Below, piece after piece: positions 59,048 to 64,000 of a DNA stretch of 64,000 bases (positions are counted from its first letter, which is position 1; the number at the start of each line of letters is the position of its first letter). The position numbers and the translations under genes were made by a program. The notes beneath the pieces are model-generated. The model made no database searches. It saw only the letters and a list, made by a program, of their open reading frames with translations, and was not told the origin of the DNA. The stretch lies in assembly GCA_035279665.1 (NCBI GenBank), contig DATEHI010000087.1:1-64000 (forward strand), given 5' to 3'. The DNA is from CF-13 sp035279665. Its GTDB lineage: Bacteria > Chloroflexota > Dormibacteria > CF-121.

Positions 59048-60148
59048 ATGAATCCACTGACCTCAATCGGCAATCTGAGTGGAGACCTGCTGATCGGTGT
59101 CATCGCGGGTCTCGTCTTCATCGAGGAGACCGGGATTCCGATCCCCTTTGCACCCGGCGACCTTCTCTTGATCATTGCCGGGATCGCCGTCGCCAGCGAT
59201 ACCGTGGAGCCAATCCCCATGGTGGCCGCCCTCTTGCTTGCCACCATCCTCGGCGCGATGGTCGGCCGGGAAGTCTTTGCCGCCGTAGGCCGGCCGGCTC
59301 TGATGAAGGCAGCGGACGCTTTGAGGTTTCGGCCGGCTCTGGAACGAGCGACCCGCATGCTGCACCGCGGTGGTGCGCCGGCGGTTTTCATCGGCCGGCT
59401 GATCCCAGGGCTCCGCATCAGCACCACTCAGGTGGCCGGCGTCAGCAGGATGCCGCGCCTCACGTTTGCCGCCGGACTCATCCCCTCGGTGGTCATCTAC
59501 ATCGCAATCTTTGTCGGGCTGGGCGCGCTGGCCGGCCAACCGGCGGTCCGCCTCTTCCACCGAGCGGAGCATCGATTCTTCGTCATCGCCGTGACGCTGC
59601 TGGCCGCCCTCGCCGTCGTCCTCTCCATACGCTGGCTGGCACGGCGCGGCGCCCTGTCTGCCCTGGACCCGATCGTCCTGGGCGCGCGGCGGCAGATGGC
59701 CGACGCGATCGACGCCGCCATTTTCCGCGGACGCGATCGGGGCAGCTGGCGGCATTACCCGCTGGTCCGCCGCGTCTGGTCCGGTCTGATCGACCTGGCC
59801 ATCGTGTTCATCGTCACGATCCTGATCCTGACGGCGATATCCGGGATGGACAGCTCCGAGATCGTGCTCGATCCGGAAGGCATCCTGCTCCTGGCGGTCA
59901 TCGCCCTGGCGTACCGCGTCCCCATCGAGGCGCGGACCGGTCAGACGATCGGTAAGACCCTGATGGGCATCTCGGTCTACGGACCCGAGGGCGGCGTTCC
60001 GGGGTGGTGGCGCGCGACCCTCCGCAACCTGGCTGGAGTCCTCCTCCCGCTGTGGCCGGTCGATGCGGTGCTACTCCTCCGCACGGGCCGGCGACAGCGC
60101 ATCGGCGATCGCCTCACTCGCACCACGGTTCGTCGGGTGGCTCGCTGA
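59048..60148 (+). CDS. DedA-family membrane protein fused to an RDD domain
   Basis: 366 residues. Residues 1-190 form a DedA/VTT domain (FIEETGIPIPFAPGDLLLII, GAPAVFIGRLIPGLRISTTQ, VAGVSRMPRLTFAAGLIPSV), whose members include phospholipid and C55-P flippases. Residues about 240-360 form an RDD domain (SGLIDLAIVFIVTILILTAI, GQTIGKTLMGISVYGPEGG, WWRATLRNLAG). Joined DedA-RDD proteins are uncommon; a linked role in lipid transport and ion or stress handling is speculative. The downstream EamA gene starts inside its stop. Confidence 0.85.
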   Translation: MNPLTSIGNLSGDLLIGVIAGLVFIEETGIPIPFAPGDLLLIIAGIAVASDTVEPIPMVAALLLATILGAMVGREVFAAVGRPALMKAADALRFRPALERATRMLHRGGAPAVFIGRLIPGLRISTTQVAGVSRMPRLTFAAGLIPSVVIYIAIFVGLGALAGQPAVRLFHRAEHRFFVIAVTLLAALAVVLSIRWLARRGALSALDPIVLGARRQMADAIDAAIFRGRDRGSWRHYPLVRRVWSGLIDLAIVFIVTILILTAISGMDSSEIVLDPEGILLLAVIALAYRVPIEARTGQTIGKTLMGISVYGPEGGVPGWWRATLRNLAGVLLPLWPVDAVLLLRTGRRQRIGDRLTRTTVRRVAR

Positions 60149-60981
60149 CGGCCGTTCTCCTCGCCCTTGCCGCCAGCCTCAGCTGGGGCATCGGCGACTT
60201 CCTGGGCGGCTTCAAGACCCGGCGCCTGGGCGCGTTCGTCGTGCTGTTCGTCTCGCAACCACCCACGCTCGTGCTGATCGCGATCCTCGTCATCGTTCGC
60301 GGCGTGCCGGCTCGGCCCGGCACCTGGATCCTTGCGGGCGCGGTGGCCGGGTTTGCCGGGCTTGTCGGCCTGTCCGCGGTGTACCGGGGGATGGCCATCG
60401 GCGTGATCAGCGTCGTGTCGACCATCGCGGCAACGGGTCCAGTGGTCCCCATCCTCGTCGGCCTCGTGCTGGGCGAGCGACCGACCCCGTTGCAGTTCGT
60501 GGGCATGGCGGCAGCGCTCGGAGGGATCGCGCTGCTGGCCGCCGACCGCCGGCCGTCGGAGTCCGGGCGACGGCTCCTTCCCGGGGTGGGCCTGGCACTG
60601 CTCGCGGCGCTGGCCTTCGGCGTCTTCCTGGTGGCGATCCGCTATGCGAGCCGGCCCGATGCGCTATGGGGCGTGCTGGCGACCCGGTCCGGGAGTGTGC
60701 TCGCGCTGCTCCTGCTCGGCGTGGTCTTCCGCTCGCGCATCAGGGTGGGGCTCCCCGACCTGCCGGCCCTGTTTGCCATCGGCATCCTGGACGTTGGTGC
60801 CGATGTCCTGTTCGCGTTGGCGACGACCCTCGGACTGCTGAGCGTCGTGTCGATTCTCTCGTCGCTCTATCCAGTCGCCACCCTCATCCTGGCGCGGATC
60901 GTCCTCAACGAGCGCCTGGGCCGACCGCAGCAAGCCGGCATCGGGCTGGCGTTGGCGGGGGTGGTGCTGATCAGCATCTGA
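60145..60981 (+). CDS. EamA/DMT-family transporter
   Basis: 278 residues counted from a CTG at 60145 that overlaps the TGA of the DedA-RDD gene (CTGA). No ATG, GTG or TTG is in frame near here; the next upstream candidate, a GTG at 60004, would add 47 residues of unlikely sequence. Ten hydrophobic helices fall in two EamA repeats (SWGIGDFLGGFKTRRLGAFV and the second repeat from LPGVGLALLAALAFGVFLVA), each ending near GE/NERL. It exports or imports a small metabolite; the substrate is unknown. Confidence 0.8.
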   Translation: MTAVLLALAASLSWGIGDFLGGFKTRRLGAFVVLFVSQPPTLVLIAILVIVRGVPARPGTWILAGAVAGFAGLVGLSAVYRGMAIGVISVVSTIAATGPVVPILVGLVLGERPTPLQFVGMAAALGGIALLAADRRPSESGRRLLPGVGLALLAALAFGVFLVAIRYASRPDALWGVLATRSGSVLALLLLGVVFRSRIRVGLPDLPALFAIGILDVGADVLFALATTLGLLSVVSILSSLYPVATLILARIVLNERLGRPQQAGIGLALAGVVLISI

Positions 60982-60993
60982 TTCGGGGCGCGA

Positions 60994-62244
60994 TTACCCG
61001 GGGAACCCGGCGAGCAGTTCCAGCACGAGGTCGACTTCGCTGGCGGTGTTGTAGTGGGCCATCCCGATCCGCAGCGTGCCGCCCTGCTCGACCAGGCCCA
61101 GCCTGGTCATGAGCTCCGTCGCGTAGTGGTCGCCGTGGGTCACAAAGACCTGGTGACTCGCCAGCCAGCGCGCCACCGCCTCCGGACGATGCGGCAGCCA
61201 GGTGAGGGACACCGTGGGCGCCCGGCGGTCGAGCTGTTCCCGGGCGGTGATCCCGTAGATCTGGATCCCCGGGATCTGCCGGAGGCCATCGATCAGCCGC
61301 GCCGCCAGCGCCCGCTCGTGACTGCCAATGCGATCCATGGCCGCTTCAAGCGCCGGGCGTACGACGCGATCCGCGCCTCCAAGCTCCGCCAGGTACTCGA
61401 ATGCGCCGAGCATTCCCGCGAGGCACTCGTGGTTCTGAGTCCCGGTCTCCCAGCGGGTCGGCACCTCGTCGCTGGAGGGACGAACTTTGTAGGGACGCAG
61501 TCGCTGCAACAGGTCGCCGCGTCCATACAGGACGCCCTGGTGGGGCCCGTAGAACTTGTAGCTCGAGCACACCAGGAAGTCGCAGTCGATGGCGCGGACG
61601 TCGATCCGGCCGTGGGGCCCGTAGTGAACGGCGTCAACCCACACCCAGGCGCCCGCGGCGTGGGCCGCCCGGGACACGGCCGCAAGGTCGGGGATGGTTC
61701 CCACGGCATTCGACGCATGGGTGATCGCGACCAGCCGTGTGCGTGGTGTCAGCTGCCGATGGAGATCGTTCATGTCGAGCGTGCATTCGGGAACCTGCAA
61801 GTCGACGAAGCGCACCGTCACGCCGCGCTCCTGGAGCGCCAGCCAGGGCGAGACGTTGGCGTCGTGGTCGAGCCGGGTCACGATGATCTCGTCGCCGGGA
61901 CGGAGCTCACGCCCGATGGCGCGGCTCAGGGCGAAGGTCAGCGTCGTCATGTTGGGGCCAAAGACGATCTCGTCGGCCGAGGCAGCATTGAGGAAGGTCG
62001 CCGCCGCCTGCCGCACCTGGGCGATCAGCGCATCCGAGCGCTGGCTGGTCACAGAGGTCCCCCCCTGATTCGCATTCATCGTGCGCCAGTACTCGGCCGT
62101 GCGGTCGATGACCCGCTGCGGCACCTGGGTGCCGGCGGGATTGTCAAGGTAGACGACCGAATCTCCATCAACCTTGAGGGAAAGCGCTGGAAACTGCTGG
62201 CGAATCGACTGGAGGTCCAGGTCGATTGCGGTCGGGTTGGCCAT
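60994..62244 (-). CDS. Cysteine desulfurase-like PLP enzyme (class V aminotransferase)
   Basis: 416 residues. Fold-type I PLP enzyme: YLDNPAGTQVPQRVIDRTAE, HDANVSPWLALQERGVTVRF, AWVWVDAVHYGPHGRIDV (Asp binds the pyridine N) and LVCSSYKFYGPHQGVLYG with the Schiff-base Lys. The loop that carries the persulfide Cys in IscS/SufS has no obvious Cys here. That fits the TIGR01976 'cysteine desulfurase-like' group of uncertain reaction. Its ATG overlaps the stop of the small GerW-type gene (TGATG). Confidence 0.87.
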   Translation of the reverse strand: MANPTAIDLDLQSIRQQFPALSLKVDGDSVVYLDNPAGTQVPQRVIDRTAEYWRTMNANQGGTSVTSQRSDALIAQVRQAAATFLNAASADEIVFGPNMTTLTFALSRAIGRELRPGDEIIVTRLDHDANVSPWLALQERGVTVRFVDLQVPECTLDMNDLHRQLTPRTRLVAITHASNAVGTIPDLAAVSRAAHAAGAWVWVDAVHYGPHGRIDVRAIDCDFLVCSSYKFYGPHQGVLYGRGDLLQRLRPYKVRPSSDEVPTRWETGTQNHECLAGMLGAFEYLAELGGADRVVRPALEAAMDRIGSHERALAARLIDGLRQIPGIQIYGITAREQLDRRAPTVSLTWLPHRPEAVARWLASHQVFVTHGDHYATELMTRLGLVEQGGTLRIGMAHYNTASEVDLVLELLAGFPG

Positions 62245-62402
62245 CAGCGCGGCTTCGCCGTTGCTTTCACGATGGCACGGGCGCCTCCGGAGATCCTGGC
62301 GGCCGGAATGATCGCGATCCCGTCCTTTTCGTAGGGCGCACCGAACACCTCGGAGACTCGCATCGCACCCCTGGCTTCATTGACGACATCCATGACATGC
62401 AT
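62244..62402 (-). CDS. Short GerW/YtfJ-type protein, truncated
   Basis: 52 residues from the ATG at 62402, behind a strong AGGAGG ribosome-binding site. The sequence HVMDVVNEARGAMRVSEVFG, then APYEKDGIAIIPAARISGGA, matches the first third of GerW/YtfJ proteins, which normally go on through a Gly-rich loop to 100-150 residues. Here the chain stops just where the Gly-rich loop should begin. Because it is well started and coupled to the next gene, it may be a functional short form or a recent truncation. Confidence 0.6.
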   Translation of the reverse strand: MHVMDVVNEARGAMRVSEVFGAPYEKDGIAIIPAARISGGARAIVKATAKPR

Positions 62403-62494
62403 CGCAGTCCTCCTGGGGGGTGGCCGTGAGGCCGAAATCGATGGGCGACTCCAGCCCAGCCTAGCGTTTAGCGCCACGCGGATGTCCGAGGCCG

Positions 62495-63040
62495 TTAGCG
62501 AGGTGTGCCTTCCATGCGACCGAAGGCGAGCCGGGCAAGGCTCACGATGACGATGAACGCGACCACCCCGGCGGCAGGGGCGAGCACGAGAGGGCGCGCG
62601 AAATCCGTCCCGCCCAGCAGGGCGTGCAGCGCAAACACCCCGAACATGGGGTAGGAGAGCCGGTGTAGCCAACGCCAGGCCAGCGGATCGATCTGCTTGC
62701 GCAGGTAGCTGGTCACGGCGACGACGAGCAGAAGGTCGAACCCGATCGTGCCCAGGCCGACGGGCAGGGCGGCGTACGACACACGAAACGGGATCACGAG
62801 GTCGATCACGCTGATGCGAGCCACCGCATCAAGCGTCATCGTCAGCACGTGCAGGCCGACAAACGGCACCCAACAGACGGTGAGGAATCGGTGCAGGTTC
62901 GAGAGGTCGCGATTGCGCATGGCTCCCTCGAACAGGGCGCTGCGCAACGCCTGGCCGGTGACGAGGGCAGCGGCGATCACGAAGAACGCGGTGAGCGCCG
63001 CAGCACGCGATGTCAACCAGAGGAGCTCGTCAGCGCTCAC
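62495..63040 (-). CDS. Ferric-reductase-like transmembrane protein (MsrQ/YedZ-like)
   Basis: 181 residues from a GTG that overlaps the apbE stop (GTGA). Five or six helices. The pattern of His residues on the helices (SNLHRFLTVCWVPFVGLHVL, WRWLHRLSYPMFGVFALHAL) is that of ferric_reduct/MsrQ haem-b proteins, which bind two haems between helices. It should pass electrons through the membrane. With ApbE upstream, a flavinylated partner is likely. Confidence 0.82.
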   Translation of the reverse strand: MSADELLWLTSRAAALTAFFVIAAALVTGQALRSALFEGAMRNRDLSNLHRFLTVCWVPFVGLHVLTMTLDAVARISVIDLVIPFRVSYAALPVGLGTIGFDLLLVVAVTSYLRKQIDPLAWRWLHRLSYPMFGVFALHALLGGTDFARPLVLAPAAGVVAFIVIVSLARLAFGRMEGTPR

Positions 63041-63915
63041 GCCGCAGCCGGAAGCGCGCCCGGGCCGGCATCATCCCCAGCCCCTTCCACCGGCACCGCC
63101 GCGTAGTGCACGCCGCGAGCCTCGAGAAAGGCGATGCCCTGCACTGCACCCAGGAGAACGGCACACTTCGCATAGACCTCGCCACGCAGGGCGGTGTCCG
63201 TCACCACCGAGACGTCCGCCAGGTCCGTTTTTGCCGGCATTCCCGTCCGCGGGTCGATCAGGTGATGCATCGAGTGTCCCCAGCGACGCTTGCTCGTCCC
63301 GCTGGTGCAGACGCCGCCGTCGCGAATGGCGACAAGCGACCCGTCGCAGAGACCGATGTGCCAGCCATCGCCTTCGGGACCGGCGCCCCGCATGCGGAGA
63401 TCGCCGCCCAGGTTGCAGACCGCGTTATCACCGAGCTCATCAATGAGAATGTCGGCTAGGGCGCCTTTGGCGATGCCGCCCAGGTCGAGCGCCGCACCCG
63501 GGGCGAGCGCCGCCGATCGCGTGGCGTGATCCAGGATGAGCACCTCCGGAAGCGGCGGCAGCTGGGTCGGACGAAGGACGGGCGGCTCCATCAGGCCCAC
63601 CCGGAACGGCCGGTCGTATCCGGCAGCGGCGAGCGCCGGAAGGACCGCAGCGTTGACGAGTCCCTCGCTTTCCTCGAATGCCCAGAGGGCGGCTTGCAGC
63701 ATGGCAAACATTTCCTGGCTCACCGGGACATAGCGGCCGGCGCTGGCATTCAGCCCGGCCAGCTCGCTGTCACGGAGGAACCGGGTAAAGCGCGCCTCCG
63801 CATCGCGGATCCGTTGCTCGCAACGTTCGAGGGCTGCCTGCCCGCTGTCGACACTCAACAGCTCGCAGGTGGAGCCGAGCGCGTCGAAATGGCGGGTCGT
63901 GAGTTCAGGAGACAT
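63037..63915 (-). CDS. apbE: FAD:protein FMN transferase
   Basis: 292 residues from the ATG at 63915 (MSPELTTRHFDALGST); an ATG at 63939 is an alternative. ApbE motifs: FTRFLRDSELAGLNASAG, AALDLGGIAKGALADILID, AVCNLGGDLRMRG, and GTSKRRWGHSMHHLIDPRTG, with the Mg/FAD-binding residues in the Asp-Thr region (VVTDTALRGEVYAKCAVLLG). It attaches FMN to a Thr of a target protein. No signal peptide is obvious. The target may be in the partial gene upstream or beyond the window. Confidence 0.92.
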   Translation of the reverse strand: MSPELTTRHFDALGSTCELLSVDSGQAALERCEQRIRDAEARFTRFLRDSELAGLNASAGRYVPVSQEMFAMLQAALWAFEESEGLVNAAVLPALAAAGYDRPFRVGLMEPPVLRPTQLPPLPEVLILDHATRSAALAPGAALDLGGIAKGALADILIDELGDNAVCNLGGDLRMRGAGPEGDGWHIGLCDGSLVAIRDGGVCTSGTSKRRWGHSMHHLIDPRTGMPAKTDLADVSVVTDTALRGEVYAKCAVLLGAVQGIAFLEARGVHYAAVPVEGAGDDAGPGALPAAA

Positions 63916-64000
63916 GGCTTTCACTGTGTACGGTGGCATCGCTGGGCAGCACGGTGACCGATGGGTGCAGGGGCGCCTGAGTAGGTTTGGGCGAGGTGGC
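63905..64000 (-). CDS. 3' end of an unidentified gene, cut by the window edge
   Basis: A frame open to the last base of the window ends at a TGA at 63905, giving 31 residues that are Pro/Ser/Thr-rich (SPKPTQAPLHPSVTVLPSDA). The apbE ATG overlaps it, as expected in an operon. A flavinylated or FMN-binding partner of ApbE is one possibility, but nothing in these residues shows it. Confidence 0.35.
   Translation of the reverse strand, partial: ATSPKPTQAPLHPSVTVLPSDATVHSESHVS

Noticed and set aside
58009..59427. Long minus-strand open frame opposite the DUF885 gene
   Set aside because: Antisense to the HExxPGH-containing gene, and it runs across two + strand genes without any motif.

Overview
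The window is GC-rich, gene-dense bacterial chromosome. Genes sit on both strands, many with ATGA, GTGA or TGATG stop/start overlaps, and GTG or TTG starts are common. It carries housekeeping genes rather than a plasmid or phage: citrate synthase, class I aldolase, a membrane pyrophosphatase and one tRNA. Several traits point to a soil-type Chloroflexota or Dormibacterota lineage, or a high-GC relative of Actinomycetota: a DUF222-type HNH protein, a K+-independent-type H+-pyrophosphatase, a predicted Re-type citrate synthase, WYL and HD-GYP regulators, and a lysine-rich histone-like protein. The sequence alone does not settle the phylum.

Layout. 1-4.5 kb: truncated DUF222/HNH protein, methyltransferase, acetyltransferase, a CAT-anticodon tRNA, and an SDR/CoA-transferase pair. 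4.6-12.5 kb: secreted C39-like protein, polysaccharide flippase, YIP1-like membrane protein, and a sugar block (GH1 glycosidase, GH2 glycosidase, galactokinase). 12.5-19.7 kb: LOG-like protein, ApbC/Mrp, a membrane spermidine-synthase-like protein, H+-PPase, an SprT-like protein and CinA-N. 19.8-24.5 kb: a compact seven-gene acyl-CoA operon led by its own TetR regulator (tetR, SCP2, two hot-dog hydratase subunits, acyl-CoA dehydrogenase, SDR, enoyl-CoA hydratase). 24.5-35 kb: DUF3352 protein, Re-citrate-synthase-like enzyme divergent from a tiny HTH protein, aldolase, hydrolases, HD-GYP protein, a GlsB-type protein and a degenerate PIG-L protein. 35.1-35.3 kb: a tandem hairpin array. 35.3-40.6 kb: HNH endonuclease, Si-type citrate synthase, RtcB, an NHL lipoprotein, and a striking fusion of a Phd/YefM-like domain to the regulatory half of LeuA. 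40.6-49.8 kb: GH3, envelope proteins, gamma-glutamyltransferase, histone-like protein, RmuC, rhodanese, a UDG-like protein and an SDR. 49.8-56 kb: WYL regulator plus cupin, divergent from an SbcD/SbcC (YhaO/YhaN-like) pair. 56-64 kb: GNAT, DUF885 peptidase-like protein, DedA-RDD fusion, EamA transporter, cysteine-desulfurase-like enzyme, a truncated GerW domain, and a ferric-reductase-like/ApbE pair.

Three things deserve attention first. (1) A 299-residue protein at 39684-40583 joins an antitoxin-like DNA-binding domain to the LeuA leucine-sensing domain without a catalytic barrel, so it may be a leucine-responsive regulator. (2) A hairpin family occurs at 22655, at 39624 and four times in tandem at 35105. 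Its 12-nt loop is almost invariant (CCGGYGTGGAAA) while its stems are different but compensated. (3) A 24-nt inverted-repeat element lies in the same orientation upstream of rmuC and upstream of the small gene after the SbcC-like ATPase.

No CRISPR array, prophage, complete insertion sequence or rRNA was seen. No stretch longer than about 150 bases lacks a gene or described element.
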